64,000 bases of DNA from Burkholderia dolosa (GTDB lineage: Bacteria > Pseudomonadota > Gammaproteobacteria > Burkholderiales > Burkholderiaceae). This document shows, piece by piece, positions 36,309-49,034 of this stretch; the stretch's first letter is position 1, and each line of letters opens with the position of its first letter. The stretch spans positions 16,048 to 80,047 of the forward strand of contig NZ_CABVPR010000028.1 of the NCBI RefSeq assembly GCF_902499135.1, in the 5' to 3' direction. The position numbers were made by a program, and so were the translations under genes. Under the pieces are notes generated by a model, which was not told the origin of the DNA, made no database searches, and saw only the letters and a program-made list of their open reading frames with translations.

Positions 36309-37154
36309 ATGCTGCCTCGCATCGAAGCGATCCGCGCCGACCTGCGCCCGTCCGAACGCAAGCTTGCCGACTACATCCTCGCCGCGCCTCGCGAGGTACT
36401 CGACCTCGCGATGACCGAGCTGTCGACGCGCGCCGGCGTCAGCCAGCCGACGATCGCGCGTTTCTGCCAGGCGCTCGGCTGCAGCGGCTTCCGCGAATTC
36501 AAGATCCGGCTCGCGCAGAGCATCGCGCCGGGCGTGTCGTCCGTGTATCGCGACGTCGAGCCGGACGAGCCGGCACCCGGCATCATCGGCAAGGTGTTCG
36601 ACCGCACGATCGGTGCGCTGATCGAGGTGCGCAACAGTCTGTCCGCCGGCAGCGTCGCCGACGCGATCGCGCTGCTGTCGAACGCGTCGCGGATCGAGTT
36701 CTACGGCGCCGGCGGCTCGGGCATCGCCGCACAGGACATCCAGCACAAGTTCTTTCGGCTCGGCGTGCCGAGCGTCGCGTATTCGGACCCGCACACGTTC
36801 TCGATGTCGGCCGCGCTGCTCGGGCCGCAGGACGTCGTCGTCGCGATCTCGAACACCGGTCGCACGCGCGACATCGTCGACGCCGCGCGTGCCGCGCTCG
36901 CGTGCGGCGCGAAAGTCGTCGCGATCACGCACAGCCACTCGCCGCTCGCGAAGCTCGCGACCGTGAGCCTTGCATCGAATATCGCCGAGGAGACCGACGT
37001 GTTCTCGCCGATGACGTCGCGGATGTCGCATCTGGCGATCGGCGACATCCTTGCGGTCGGCGTCGCGCTGTCGCGCGGCCCGGCGTTGATGGAACGGGTC
37101 GGCCGCGCGAAGGAGGCGATCACGCGGCGGCGGATCGACGACGCGAAGGACTGA
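36309..37154 (+). CDS. hexR: HexR, RpiR-family repressor of the Entner-Doudoroff genes
   Basis: This 281-residue RpiR-type regulator has an N-terminal HTH (residues ~1-77: ELSTRAGVSQPTIARFCQALG) and a C-terminal SIS sugar-phosphate domain (residues ~120-260: EFYGAGGSGIAAQ, AISNTGRTRDIVDAA). In known HexR proteins KDPG releases DNA. Position opposite edd-eda and two matching boxes in the gap support the name. Here it is a stand-alone regulator rather than a glucokinase fusion. Confidence 0.85.
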   Translation: MLPRIEAIRADLRPSERKLADYILAAPREVLDLAMTELSTRAGVSQPTIARFCQALGCSGFREFKIRLAQSIAPGVSSVYRDVEPDEPAPGIIGKVFDRTIGALIEVRNSLSAGSVADAIALLSNASRIEFYGAGGSGIAAQDIQHKFFRLGVPSVAYSDPHTFSMSAALLGPQDVVVAISNTGRTRDIVDAARAALACGAKVVAITHSHSPLAKLATVSLASNIAEETDVFSPMTSRMSHLAIGDILAVGVALSRGPALMERVGRAKEAITRRRIDDAKD

Positions 37155-37174
37155 CGACGCGCGCCGCAAAGCGA

Positions 37175-37198
37175 GACGGCGCCCCGCGGGGCGCCGTC
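37175..37198. terminator. Weak hairpin between convergent hexR and hemJ-like genes
   Basis: Stem GACGGCGCCCC/GGGGCGCCGTC has no U-run on either side, so its termination role is uncertain. Confidence 0.4.
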
Positions 37199-37259
37199 GC
37201 TGAAACGATCGTCGAGAAAACGAGCGCAGCGGCCACGAAGACGGCGGCCGGCGCGCCGG

Positions 37260-37682
37260 TCAGAACGGCTTGATCACGACCAGCGCGACCGCGGCGAGCA
37301 TGCCGAGCACCGGCAGTTCGTTGAACACGCGATACCACTTGTCGCTGCGGCGGTTCTCGCCGCGCTCGAACACGCGCAGCAGATACCCGCAATACGCGTG
37401 ATAGACGACGAGCAGCAGCACGACCGTCACCTTCGCATGAATCCAGCCCTGTCCCTGCCCGATGCCGATCGCGAGCCACAGCCACAGCCCGCACGCGAGC
37501 GCGGGCACCGCGATGAACGTCATGAAGCGGAACAGCTTGCGCGCCATCAGCAGCAGACGGCGCACGGCGGCCGGATCGGTCTCCATCGCGAGGTTCACGT
37601 AGATGCGCGGCAGATAGAACAGCCCCGCGAACCACGCGGCGATCAGAACGATGTGGAACGTCTTGATCCAGAGCATTGCCAT
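37260..37682 (-). CDS. hemJ: HemJ-like membrane protein (UPF0093/CopD-type)
   Basis: This 140-residue integral membrane protein has four hydrophobic segments. The family start WIKTFHIV contains the conserved His, and later K/R-rich loops (LMARKLFRFM, HAKVTVVLLLVVYHAYCGYL) match UPF0093. HemJ oxidises protoporphyrinogen IX in bacteria without HemG/HemY; some UPF0093 members are unproven. The ATG at 37682 is preferred because GAGG lies ten bases upstream. It follows proA by 17 bases. Confidence 0.8.
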   Translation of the reverse strand: MAMLWIKTFHIVLIAAWFAGLFYLPRIYVNLAMETDPAAVRRLLLMARKLFRFMTFIAVPALACGLWLWLAIGIGQGQGWIHAKVTVVLLLVVYHAYCGYLLRVFERGENRRSDKWYRVFNELPVLGMLAAVALVVIKPF

Positions 37683-37699
37683 CGGTCGTGCACCTCGCG

Positions 37700-38971
37700 T
37701 TACTGCCGGCCTTCGCCGTGACCGAGCACGACGTACTTCAGCGACGTCAGCCCTTCGAGGCCGACCGGGCCGCGCGCGTGCAGCTTGTCGTTCGAGATGC
37801 CGATTTCGGCACCGAGGCCGAATTCGAAACCGTCCGCAAAACGCGTCGATGCGTTGACCATCACGCTCGCCGAATCGACCTCGCGCAGGAAGCGCATCGC
37901 GCGGTCGTGATCCTCGGTGACGATCGCGTCGGTGTGGTGCGAGCCGTAATGGTTGATGTGCTCGATCGCGGCGTCGAGCCCGTCGACGATCTTGATCGCG
38001 AGCACCGGCGCCAGATATTCGGTATGCCAGTCTTCTTCGGTCGCGTCGACGAGCGGGCCGACGCCCGCGTCGGCCAGAACCGCACGCGCGGCCGCGTCCA
38101 CGCGCAGCTCGACCTGCTTGTCGCGATACAGCTTGCCGAGCGGCGGCAGCACCTTCGCGGCGATGCCGCTCGCGACGAGCAGCGTCTCCATCGTGTTGCA
38201 GGTGCCGTAGCGGTGCGTCTTCGCGTTGTCGCAGACGGTCAGCGCCTTGTCGAGATCCGCGCGATCGTCGACGTACACGTGGCAGATGCCGTCGAGGTGC
38301 TTGATCATCGGCACGCGCGCCTCGTTGATCAGACGCTCGATCAGGCTCTTGCCGCCGCGCGGCACGATCACGTCCACGTATTCGGTCATCGTGATCAGCT
38401 TGCCGACCGCCGCGCGATCGGCGGTAGCGACCACCTGCACCGCGTCCTGCGGCAGGCCGGCCGCGGCGAGCCCTTCGCCGATCAGCTTCGCGAGCGCCGC
38501 ATTCGATTCGAGCGCCTCGGAGCCGCCGCGCAGGATCGTCGCGTTGCCCGACTTCAGGCACAGTGCGGCCGCGTCGATCGTCACGTTCGGCCGCGACTCG
38601 TAGATGATGCCGATCACGCCGAGCGGCACGCGCATCTGACCGACCTGGATCCCGCTCGGACGGTACTTGAGATTGCCGATCTCGCCGATCGGATCGGCGA
38701 GCGATGCGACCTGGCGCAGCCCTTCGACCATCGTCTTCAGCGCCTTGTCCGACAGCGTCAGACGATCGACGAACGCCGCATCGAGCCCCTTTTCGCGAGC
38801 ACGGGCAACGTCGCGCGCGTTCGCGTCCTTCAGCGCGTGCGCGTCGCGTTCGATCGCGTGCGCGACCGCTTCGAGCGCCGCGTTCTTCGCCGCCGTACTG
38901 GCGCGCGCCATCGCGCGGGAAGCGTGCCGGGCACGGCGGCCCAGGTCCGTCATGTACTGGTCGATATCCAT
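37700..38971 (-). CDS. proA: Gamma-glutamyl phosphate reductase
   Basis: This 423-residue enzyme is the second step of proline synthesis and forms glutamate semialdehyde. The catalytic cysteine C258 is in [12 protein letters not shown]; other landmarks are ESRPNVT and GGSEALESN. The ATG at 38971 gives the canonical MDIDQYM start; an upstream extension is Arg-rich. It lies 139 bases downstream of holA on the same strand. No proB is in the window. Confidence 0.95.
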   Translation of the reverse strand: MDIDQYMTDLGRRARHASRAMARASTAAKNAALEAVAHAIERDAHALKDANARDVARAREKGLDAAFVDRLTLSDKALKTMVEGLRQVASLADPIGEIGNLKYRPSGIQVGQMRVPLGVIGIIYESRPNVTIDAAALCLKSGNATILRGGSEALESNAALAKLIGEGLAAAGLPQDAVQVVATADRAAVGKLITMTEYVDVIVPRGGKSLIERLINEARVPMIKHLDGICHVYVDDRADLDKALTVCDNAKTHRYGTCNTMETLLVASGIAAKVLPPLGKLYRDKQVELRVDAAARAVLADAGVGPLVDATEEDWHTEYLAPVLAIKIVDGLDAAIEHINHYGSHHTDAIVTEDHDRAMRFLREVDSASVMVNASTRFADGFEFGLGAEIGISNDKLHARGPVGLEGLTSLKYVVLGHGEGRQ

Positions 38972-39110
38972 CGTGTGACTCGTGAAGCGGGCCGCGTCGC
39001 GCGGCATGAATTCGTGAGGAGAAACGCGCGGCGCGGCGGCGGGACAGCCGCGCCGGCATCGAAGCATTGTAAGCGGGTTGCGGTACGTACGCTGAAGGCC
39101 CGGACGAGAC

Positions 39111-40205
39111 TCAACGCCGCACGCGACCCGCGGTCGGCGGTCGCTCGCCGCGTGCGCCCGCGACCGTCATCGCGAGCTGGAACAGGCCGTCCCACGGGTC
39201 GGGCGGCGGCTCGTCGTGCACGCGGCGGCCCGGCGCGACGGCCGTCAGCCCCTTGACCTGCCGATCGAGCTTCGCGGCAAACGCGAGCGCCTTCTCGAGC
39301 ACGGCTTCCGACACGCGATTCAGCGCCGGGGCGATCAGCCGCTCGCGCGGCCCCCAGACGCGGTTCTCGCGCAGCAGCGTCGCGAGCGGCTTGCCGGCCG
39401 CGGCGCCGCGCTTGATCCGCAACAGCGTGCGCAGTTCCTCGACGACGGCCCACATCACGAGCACGATCGCCTCGCCTTCGCCCTTCAGTCCGTCGATCAT
39501 GCGCGCGAGCCGCGCGGCGTCGCCGGCGAGCATCGCTTCGTTCAGCTTGAACACGTCGTAGCGCGCAACGTTCAGCACCGCGTCATGCACCTGCTCGAAC
39601 GACAGCGCACCTTGCGGATACAGCAGCCCGAGCTTCTGGATTTCCTGGTGCGCGGCAAGCAGATTGCCTTCGACGCGCTCCGCGATGAATTGCAGCGCGC
39701 GCCGCCCGTCGTCGCCGGCCGCGACGCGCTGGCCCTGCATCGCGAGACGCTGGCCGATCCAGTTCGGCAGTTGCGCGCGATCGACCGGGTCGATCTTCAG
39801 CGCGACGCCGCCGTTCTGCAGCGCGGTGAACCATGCGGACTTCTGCGTTGCCGCGTCCAGGCGCGGCAACGTGACGAGCAGCAGCGCGTCCGGATTGCCG
39901 GCGGCCGCGAGCGCCTTCAGCGCGTCCGCGCCTTCCTTGCCCGGCTTGCCCGACGGAATGCGCAGCTCGATCAGCTGGCGCTCGCCGAACAGCGACATCG
40001 CCTGCGTCGCGCCGAGCAGCACGCTCCAGTCGAAGCCGCGCTCGACCGTATGCACCGACCGCTCGGTGAAGCCCGCTGCACGCGCGGCCGTGCGAATGCG
40101 GTCGCACGCTTCCTGCGCGAGCAGCGGCTCGTCGCCGTAGACGGTGTAGAGCCCGGCCACCCCTTTCGCGAGGTGCGGCTCGAGCGCATCAAGTCGCAGT
40201 TGCAT
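39111..40205 (-). CDS. holA: DNA polymerase III delta subunit
   Basis: This 364-residue clamp-loader subunit opens the beta sliding clamp. It carries the HolA pattern [20 protein letters not shown] near the N-terminus, the [17 protein letters not shown] segment, and the C-terminal helical [15 protein letters not shown] region. It begins 18 bases after lptE, in the conserved leuS-lptE-holA order. Confidence 0.92.
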   Translation of the reverse strand: MQLRLDALEPHLAKGVAGLYTVYGDEPLLAQEACDRIRTAARAAGFTERSVHTVERGFDWSVLLGATQAMSLFGERQLIELRIPSGKPGKEGADALKALAAAGNPDALLLVTLPRLDAATQKSAWFTALQNGGVALKIDPVDRAQLPNWIGQRLAMQGQRVAAGDDGRRALQFIAERVEGNLLAAHQEIQKLGLLYPQGALSFEQVHDAVLNVARYDVFKLNEAMLAGDAARLARMIDGLKGEGEAIVLVMWAVVEELRTLLRIKRGAAAGKPLATLLRENRVWGPRERLIAPALNRVSEAVLEKALAFAAKLDRQVKGLTAVAPGRRVHDEPPPDPWDGLFQLAMTVAGARGERPPTAGRVRR

Positions 40206-40223
40206 CGGTGCGTGCGCCCGCGA

Positions 40224-40775
40224 TCAAAGCGGCGGCGGCGGCAACGGCGCGCGCGGCGCGACGCCCGGTACGACGTCCTCGGGCGCCGGCGTCAGCGAGT
40301 GGACGATCGCGAGACGCCGCATCAACTGATCGACCGCGTCGTTCTGCATGTCGGCGTACAGGATGTCGGCTTCCTGCGCCTTCGCGTTCGTGTACTGATC
40401 GCTGTACGTCATCGCGCGGTTCAGCGCGATCGCGCTCGGCGGGATCAGCACGGTGCCGTCCTTGCTCGTCAGCGTGTAGTTCAGCGTGTAGAACAGCGCG
40501 TATTCCTGCGCGGAACCGTACTTGTTGAGCGTCAGCGTGTTCTGGCCGCGCGATTCCCACATGCGCAGCACCGCGTCGGCGTCGTCCGCCGACTTGACGA
40601 TCTTCGTGTCGCTGCCGGCCTCGACGAGGCGCGTGAGCCGCGCCGCGACGGCCGGCGGTGCGCCGGCGATCAGCAGGTGCTTGAACGCATAGTCCTGCTG
40701 GCCGCGCAGCTGAAAGCCGCATGCCGACAACGCGAGCGCGCTGCCGACGAGCATCAAAAACGATCTGCGGATCAC
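40224..40775 (-). CDS. lptE: LptE, LPS-assembly lipoprotein
   Basis: This 183-residue lipoprotein plugs the LptD barrel during lipopolysaccharide insertion. The lipobox is LSAC, with C19 the lipidated residue, followed by GFQLRG, the family hallmark. Translation starts at a GTG at 40775 with GGAG five bases upstream; downstream ATG codons are inside the signal peptide. The C-terminus is Pro-rich. It sits between leuS and holA, as in most proteobacteria. Confidence 0.92.
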   Translation of the reverse strand: MIRRSFLMLVGSALALSACGFQLRGQQDYAFKHLLIAGAPPAVAARLTRLVEAGSDTKIVKSADDADAVLRMWESRGQNTLTLNKYGSAQEYALFYTLNYTLTSKDGTVLIPPSAIALNRAMTYSDQYTNAKAQEADILYADMQNDAVDQLMRRLAIVHSLTPAPEDVVPGVAPRAPLPPPPL

Positions 40776-40813
40776 CTTCGCTCCTTCTGTGTGCGCCGGA
40801 CGGCCGACGGCCG

Positions 40814-43594
<2,781 letters not shown>

Positions 43595-43685
43595 TTATAC
43601 CGCCCGCGCCGCGCCGTACGGCCGGTCTCGCGGGCGCAAACGCGATGTGCGCGCACCGTTCGCGCGCGCCGGTGCCGCCGCGCGC

Positions 43686-44129
43686 TCAGCGCGTCGCGCG
43701 TGCTGCCGGCGGCTGCGGCGGCACGTCGGTCACGAAGCCGATTCGCGTCAGACCGGCGGCCTGCGCGGCGCCCATCACTTGCGCGATCACGTCGTAGCGC
43801 GTCGCGCGCGAAGCACGCAGCCGCAGTTCGGGCGGCGCACCGCCCGCGGCCGCGGCCCGAAAGCGCGCGGACAGCGCGTCGAGCGCGACCGGCGTGTCGT
43901 TCCAGTACAGCTTGCCCGCGTCGTCGATCGACAGCGTGACGGACTGCGGCGTGTCGCGCGCGACGCTCGCCGCGACCTTCGGCAGATCGAGCCGGATCGC
44001 GTGCGTCATCAGCGGCGCGGTAATGATGAAGATCACGAGCAGCACGAGCATCACGTCGATCAGCGGCGTCATGTTGATCTCCGCCATCGGCGCCGACGTC
44101 TTGTGGTGCTCCAGTCCGCCGAATGCCAT
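43686..44129 (-). CDS. exbD: ExbD-type energy transducer
   Basis: This 147-residue protein has a single N-terminal transmembrane helix, about residues 20-41 (MTPLIDVMLVLLVIFIITAP). Its essential Asp is D25 and the rest is a periplasmic domain. It couples the proton gradient, together with ExbB, to TonB-dependent transport or to Tol-type envelope work. No TonB or TolB gene is close, so the partner is not fixed by context. GGAGGA lies upstream; it starts 24 bases after exbB. Confidence 0.9.
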   Translation of the reverse strand: MAFGGLEHHKTSAPMAEINMTPLIDVMLVLLVIFIITAPLMTHAIRLDLPKVAASVARDTPQSVTLSIDDAGKLYWNDTPVALDALSARFRAAAAGGAPPELRLRASRATRYDVIAQVMGAAQAAGLTRIGFVTDVPPQPPAARATR

Positions 44130-44153
44130 GATCGTTCCTCCGTCGCCGGTGCG

Positions 44154-44822
44154 TCACGCGGGCTGCGCGCACACGAATACGTGCAGATCGCGCGCGAAGC
44201 CGTCGAGTTCCTCGGCGAGCTGCCGCACGAGCCGCCCGAGAATGTTGTACGCGAGCACCGCGGGAATCGCGACGACGAGCCCGAACGCGGTCATGATCAG
44301 TGCCTCGCCGACCGGCCCCGCGACGTTCTCGATCTGCGCCTGCCCGCTCGCGGCGATGCTGCCGAGCGCATGGTAGATGCCCCACACCGTGCCGAGCAGG
44401 CCGACGAACGGCGCGGTGCTGCCGATCGACGCGAGCAGCACCTGGCCGAATTCGAGGCGCCGCTGCGAGCGCAGCATCGCGTGACGCAGCGCGCGCAGCA
44501 CGCGTTCGCTGCGCTCGACCCGCGCGGCGAGCGCGGCCGGATCGTGGTCGTCGGCGGCGTCGCGCGCCGCTTCGGCGAGCGGCACGAACACGCGCTCGCG
44601 ATCGGCGCCGGCCAACGCGGCGATGCCCGCATCGAGCGACGACGCGCGCCAGAACGCGGCGAGCGCACGCGGCCCCTGCCGCTTCGCGCGCACCAGCAGC
44701 CACGCTTTCATCAACAGGAAGCACCAGCTGGCGATCGACATCGCCAGCAGCACGTAGGCGACGGCGTGCGTGATCGCATCGCCGCTTTCGAGGTAGTGGA
44801 CAACGCCGGTGGGAATGGCCAT
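44154..44822 (-). CDS. exbB: ExbB/TolQ-type proton channel
   Basis: This 222-residue MotA/TolQ/ExbB-family protein has three membrane segments, about residues 17-40, 128-150 and 172-192, with the conserved STAPFVGLLGTVWGI stretch and GEALIMTAFGL. It forms the pentameric motor around ExbD. It begins 18 bases after dapB and is followed by exbD. Confidence 0.92.
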   Translation of the reverse strand: MAIPTGVVHYLESGDAITHAVAYVLLAMSIASWCFLLMKAWLLVRAKRQGPRALAAFWRASSLDAGIAALAGADRERVFVPLAEAARDAADDHDPAALAARVERSERVLRALRHAMLRSQRRLEFGQVLLASIGSTAPFVGLLGTVWGIYHALGSIAASGQAQIENVAGPVGEALIMTAFGLVVAIPAVLAYNILGRLVRQLAEELDGFARDLHVFVCAQPA

Positions 44823-44840
44823 CGGAGTTTCCCTGGAAGG

Positions 44841-45638
44841 TCAGCGCAGGCCGAGCACGTCCTGCATGTCGAACAGGCCGGCGCCGCGCGCCGACAGGAA
44901 GCGCACCGCGCGCAGCGCGCCCTGCGCGTACGATACGCGGCTCGACGACTTGTGCGTGATCTCGATCCGCTCGCCGATGCCGGCGAACAGCACGGTGTGA
45001 TCGCCGACGATGTCGCCGCCGCGCACCGCCGCAAAGCCGATCGTCGACGGATCGCGTTCGCCCGTCACGCCGTGGCGGCCGTACACCGCGCAATCGTCGA
45101 GCGAGCGCCCGAGCGCACCGGCGACGGCTTCGCCCATCATCAGCGCCGTGCCGGACGGCGCATCGACCTTGTGCCGATGGTGCGCCTCGATGATCTCGAT
45201 GTCGTAGCCGTGCGAGAAATGCTTGGCCGCGAACTCGAGCAGCTTCAGCGTGACGTTCACGCCGACGCTCATGTTCGCCGCGAACACGATCCCGATCTTG
45301 CCGGCCGCCGCATGCAGCGCGGCCTTCTGCTCGGCGGTGAAGCCCGTCGTGCCGATCACCAGTTTCACGTCGTGGCGCAGCGCGGCCTCGACGTGTGCGA
45401 GCGTGCCTTCCGGGCGCGTGAAATCGATCAGGTAGTCGGCCTGCGCGAACACGGCGTCGAGATCGTCGGTCAGCTTGATCCCGGTTTCCTTGCCGAGGAA
45501 CGCGCCGGCGTCCTGACCGAGGAACGGCGAGCCGGCACGGTCGAGCGCGCCGACGAGCTGCGCGTCGGAATCGTTGAGAACGGCTTCGATCAGCATCCGG
45601 CCCATACGGCCCGATGCGCCGGCAATCGCAATCTTCAT
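44841..45638 (-). CDS. dapB: 4-hydroxy-tetrahydrodipicolinate reductase
   Basis: This 265-residue enzyme of lysine and diaminopimelate synthesis has the NAD(P)-binding GASGRMGR at residues 8-15, FTRPEGT, and the catalytic [14 protein letters not shown] cytoplasmic tetramer is expected. It lies 63 bases after bamE and 18 before exbB, so these genes probably form one operon. Confidence 0.96.
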   Translation of the reverse strand: MKIAIAGASGRMGRMLIEAVLNDSDAQLVGALDRAGSPFLGQDAGAFLGKETGIKLTDDLDAVFAQADYLIDFTRPEGTLAHVEAALRHDVKLVIGTTGFTAEQKAALHAAAGKIGIVFAANMSVGVNVTLKLLEFAAKHFSHGYDIEIIEAHHRHKVDAPSGTALMMGEAVAGALGRSLDDCAVYGRHGVTGERDPSTIGFAAVRGGDIVGDHTVLFAGIGERIEITHKSSSRVSYAQGALRAVRFLSARGAGLFDMQDVLGLR

Positions 45639-45701
45639 GGCTTTCTATACGACAGGTCTAAAGAGGGGCGGCGCATGCCGCCCGTTTCCGCGCGCTCGCG
45701 C

Positions 45702-46517
45702 TTACTGGGCCGGCGCGGTGAGCGGCTGGTTCTGCAGCGTGTCCGAACCTTGCGGCCCGACCGGCGGCGTCGCATCGGTGGACGTGTTCGGCGGGGGCGG
45801 GCGATGGAACTGGAACTGCGGCTGGATCGCGGGCACCGCGCCCGGCGGCTGGCCGCCCGGCACCGGTGCGCCGCCCGACGCCTGCGCCGACGGCGTGAAG
45901 CGGCGTGCAGCCGAGCCCTGCCCCGGCACCTGGTTGGTCGCGCGGTTCGCCGCGCGCGCAGCCTGCGCGTTCGCGTCCTGATCGACAACCGAAGCGGCCG
46001 ACGCCGGCACGGTCGACAGTCTCGCGGCCGAATCGGCTGCCGGCGCGCTCGCCGTCTGCGCCGCGCGTGCCGCGGCCGCCTCGGACGCCGCTCTCGCCGC
46101 TGCGGCCGCCTTCGCCTTCTTGCCGCCGCGGTCGCCGTCGATGTCGGCCAGCAGGTCGAGCTCGGACGGCAGATTCTCGGCGCCGGTCCAGCTCGCGAGG
46201 CGATCGCCCGCGAACGTCAGCACGAGGTCGCGCTGCTGGACGACCGACGTCGAGCCGCGCTTGAAGTAGAACAGGTAATCCCAGCGGTCCGCATGGAACA
46301 TGTCCGCCAGCAGCGGCGTGCCGAGCAGCGCGCGCACCTGGTCGCGCGTCATCCCGGCCTGCAGCTGCGAGGCTTTCTCCTGCGACACGAAGTTGCCCTG
46401 CACGACGGTGATCCGATAGGGCGTGATGCTTTGCGCAATGCGCTGCGTCACGCTGTCGTACGACGAACAACCCGCCAGCGCGGCAACGGCGGCGGCAGCG
46501 ATGATGGCACTCCGCAT
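45702..46517 (-). CDS. bamE: BamE lipoprotein with long low-complexity C-terminal extension
   Basis: This 271-residue lipoprotein has a lipobox ending LAGC with C17. The SmpA/OmlA domain follows (IAQSITPYRITVVQGNFVSQEK, MTRDQVRALLGTPLLADMFHADRWDYLFYF). It is part of the BAM complex that folds outer-membrane proteins. Domain I ends near residue 125. The rest is an Ala/Pro/Gln-rich tail far longer than the ~113-residue E. coli protein. The ATG at 46517 follows GAGGAG. fur diverges from it. Confidence 0.92.
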   Translation of the reverse strand: MRSAIIAAAAVAALAGCSSYDSVTQRIAQSITPYRITVVQGNFVSQEKASQLQAGMTRDQVRALLGTPLLADMFHADRWDYLFYFKRGSTSVVQQRDLVLTFAGDRLASWTGAENLPSELDLLADIDGDRGGKKAKAAAAARAASEAAAARAAQTASAPAADSAARLSTVPASAASVVDQDANAQAARAANRATNQVPGQGSAARRFTPSAQASGGAPVPGGQPPGAVPAIQPQFQFHRPPPPNTSTDATPPVGPQGSDTLQNQPLTAPAQ

Positions 46518-46659
46518 GCGACTCCTCTGAAAGTGCGAAAGCGATTCTGGGATCATTTCCTTCACCGTGCTGGCCCGCGTCGCAGGCCGCGCGTGTTTCT
46601 GGAACGGCGAAAAGCCGGTAACATTGAAGCCCTGCATTGTACTCTAGGGACGCCTAGCC

Positions 46660-47088
46660 ATGACCAATCCAACGGATCTCAAGAATATCGGGCTAAAGGC
46701 CACCCTACCGCGGCTCAAGATTCTCGAAATCTTCCAGCAAAGCCCCGTGCGTCACCTGACGGCCGAAGACGTCTACCGCAATCTGCTCAGCGAACAGCTC
46801 GACATCGGGCTCGCTACCGTCTATCGCGTGCTCACGCAGTTCGAGCAGGCCGGCCTGCTCACGCGCAGCAACTTCGAATCCGGCAAGGCCGTGTTCGAGC
46901 TGAACGAAGGTTCGCACCACGATCACCTCGTGTGCCTCGATTGCGGCCGCGTCGAGGAATTCTTCGATGCCGAGATCGAAGGCCGCCAGCAGGCGATCGC
47001 GAAGGAACGCGGCTTCCGGCTGCAGGAGCACTCGCTCGCGATGTACGGCTCGTGCACGACCGAGAACTGCCCGCACCGCAAGCACTGA
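46660..47088 (+). CDS. fur: Ferric uptake regulator
   Basis: This 142-residue metalloregulator has a winged helix ([33 protein letters not shown]) and metal-binding residues: H86-H87-D88-H89, C92, C95, and the C-terminal C132/C137. Iron-bound dimers repress iron-uptake genes. It is divergent from bamE across 142 bp, the common proteobacterial arrangement. Confidence 0.96.
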   Translation: MTNPTDLKNIGLKATLPRLKILEIFQQSPVRHLTAEDVYRNLLSEQLDIGLATVYRVLTQFEQAGLLTRSNFESGKAVFELNEGSHHDHLVCLDCGRVEEFFDAEIEGRQQAIAKERGFRLQEHSLAMYGSCTTENCPHRKH

Positions 47089-47111
47089 TTCGCGCAGTTT
47101 CCGCACGTACG

Positions 47112-47154
47112 ACGGCCCGGCCGGCATCCGCCGCCGCCCGGGCCGTGTTGTTTT
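47112..47154 (+). terminator. Terminator after fur
   Basis: A nine-base stem ACGGCCCGG/CCGGGCCGT (47112-47120 with 47138-47146) is followed by GTTGTTTT. Confidence 0.6.
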
Positions 47155-47173
47155 CGGAACGTCTTCGCGCGCT

Positions 47174-47201
47174 GCATGCCGGAGCCGCTCCGGCATGCTT
47201 T
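47174..47201. terminator. Strong hairpin between fur and allA
   Basis: A 12-base perfect inverted repeat GCATGCCGGAGC/GCTCCGGCATGC (47174-47185 with 47187-47198) has a single base between its arms and is followed by TTT. It lies between convergent genes and may serve as a second terminator. Confidence 0.5.
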
Positions 47202-47289
47202 CAAACACCCTTCGACGAAGACGAGCGCAGTCGCGCAAGTGCCGAGCGTCGCGCCGACCAACGCTGCCGATGGCGGAACGCGCGTCGCG

Positions 47290-47814
47290 TCAGAGCACGC
47301 TCGCGCAGGCCCGCTCCAGTTCGAGCGTCCACACGCCGTCGAGCGGAATCTCGTCGCAGTTCGGCTGCGGGCCGCCGCGATCGACGATCACGAAGTCGCT
47401 GACCGCGTCGAGCGCGAGCAGCGGATGGTGCCAGACACCTTTTGCGTAGTTCACGCCCTGCCAGCCTTCGGCCAGGAACGCACGCATCGCGTCCGGCCGG
47501 AATTCGCCGGCCGGCGCGACGACGATCGCATAGCGCGACACGCTCGCGAGCGGGATGAACGCCTGGCTGCCGTGCGGATGGCGCTCCATCAGCGTGACGG
47601 CGACCGGCAGCGTGCGCGGCTGCGCGCGGAACACGCTGACGAGCGGCCGGCCGCCGTCCGCGCACACGTCGATGGTCGCGAGGTCGTGAAAGCGCTCGGT
47701 CGTGCCGCCGTTGATCGGAAAATGCCGCGCGCCTTCGAGCGCAATCACGTCGCCGAACGGCGCGAACGCTTCACGGGTCAGGCGCTCGACGCGCAGGATG
47801 CGGGGTTCGCTCAT
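47290..47814 (-). CDS. allA: Ureidoglycolate lyase
   Basis: This 174-residue AllA enzyme releases urea from ureidoglycolate to give glyoxylate in allantoin breakdown. The family motifs [14 protein letters not shown] and [11 protein letters not shown] are present. It starts 11 bases after the allantoicase stop, so allantoate is degraded by consecutive enzymes of one operon. The ATG at 47814 is followed by SEPRIL. Confidence 0.92.
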   Translation of the reverse strand: MSEPRILRVERLTREAFAPFGDVIALEGARHFPINGGTTERFHDLATIDVCADGGRPLVSVFRAQPRTLPVAVTLMERHPHGSQAFIPLASVSRYAIVVAPAGEFRPDAMRAFLAEGWQGVNYAKGVWHHPLLALDAVSDFVIVDRGGPQPNCDEIPLDGVWTLELERACASVL

Positions 47815-47825
47815 CGCCGCCTCCG

Positions 47826-48833
47826 TTACGCCGGTTCGCCCCACAGACGCAGGCGCGACACGCCGCCGTCCGGGAAGATGTTGAAGCGCACGTGCGTGAC
47901 GGGGCCGAGCTGCGCGAGCCGGTCGAACGTATGGACGCTGTCCATCGACAGCTTCTGCTCGCCGAGCAGTTCGGCCCAGAACATCGCCTGCGTGACGAGC
48001 GAATCGTCGGTACCACCGTCGACGCGCGCGGCCTGCAGCGAGCAGCGGTCGGGGAAATTGCCCTTGAAGAACGCGGTGTCGACTTCGACGCGCCGGATCA
48101 CGCCGGGCCGCGCGAGCGCGACGATCGCCCAGTCGTTGCCCGGCTCGCGACGGCGGCGCGTTTCCCAGCCGTCGCCCATGTTGGCGCCGCGGCCCGGCAT
48201 CAGCATCTGCGATGCGGCGCCGAAATGCTGGTTGTTCGCGGCAACCAGATAGCCGCCGTTCTCGATCGCCGCCAGATCGACGAGTTCGCCGGCCGGCACG
48301 CGACGCCAGTCGCGCTGCGGCTGGCCGTACACGCGCAGCCTCGCGAGCCCGCCGTCCGGATACAGGTTCACGCGCAGATGCGTGTACGGCAGCGTGTCGT
48401 CGACGCTCACGTAGTGATGCGAGTTGCCCTGCAGCGTCGTCGCCGGGACAATCGTGCGCCACTCGGCGTGATCGGGCGGCGTGTCGCTGTCGGTGAAGCA
48501 CGCGTCGATCGACGCGGCCGGCGGGAAGTTGCCGGTGAAGTGGCTGGTGTCGAGATCGACGCCGTGGATCACGCCGGGCCGCGCGAGGCGGATCACGCAG
48601 AAGTCGTGGCCCGTCGTGCGCTTGCGGCGCGTTTCCCAGCCGTCCATCCATTTGCCGTGATCGTCATATTTGCCGGGGATAAAGACGGCCGGCTCCGGGT
48701 TGAGCATGCGCTCCTTCGGCGCGAAGAATTCGTCGCTGGCGAAGAGCGCCTGCGCGCCGAAGCGCGGATCGGCGAGGTTCATGTAGCGCCGCGTGAATGC
48801 CGGCGCGTTCGGATCGATAACGGGGGCTGCCAT
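47826..48833 (-). CDS. alc: Allantoicase
   Basis: This 335-residue enzyme hydrolyses allantoate to ureidoglycolate and urea. It consists of two repeats of the allantoicase domain, each with a GWETRR block ([11 protein letters not shown] and [11 protein letters not shown]), a [24 protein letters not shown] segment and an RVNLYPDGG or RFNIFPDGG segment. GGAG lies upstream of the ATG. allA follows directly. Confidence 0.94.
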   Translation of the reverse strand: MAAPVIDPNAPAFTRRYMNLADPRFGAQALFASDEFFAPKERMLNPEPAVFIPGKYDDHGKWMDGWETRRKRTTGHDFCVIRLARPGVIHGVDLDTSHFTGNFPPAASIDACFTDSDTPPDHAEWRTIVPATTLQGNSHHYVSVDDTLPYTHLRVNLYPDGGLARLRVYGQPQRDWRRVPAGELVDLAAIENGGYLVAANNQHFGAASQMLMPGRGANMGDGWETRRRREPGNDWAIVALARPGVIRRVEVDTAFFKGNFPDRCSLQAARVDGGTDDSLVTQAMFWAELLGEQKLSMDSVHTFDRLAQLGPVTHVRFNIFPDGGVSRLRLWGEPA

Positions 48834-49034
48834 TTTGTCTCCTGTTCTGTCGGCGGGAATCGGCGCGCTGATGCTCGCTCCCGCTCGTGCTTCGCGCTCG
48901 ACCAGCGCCGCCGCTCCGGCGTTTGTCCATCCGATGCAACGCAGCGTCGGTCGAACGCCGGCGCATCGATGCGCCGGCCGTATCGGGATCGCCTGCGCGG
49001 GGCAACCGCGCGAAGCGGTCCTGCTCGGTGACGC

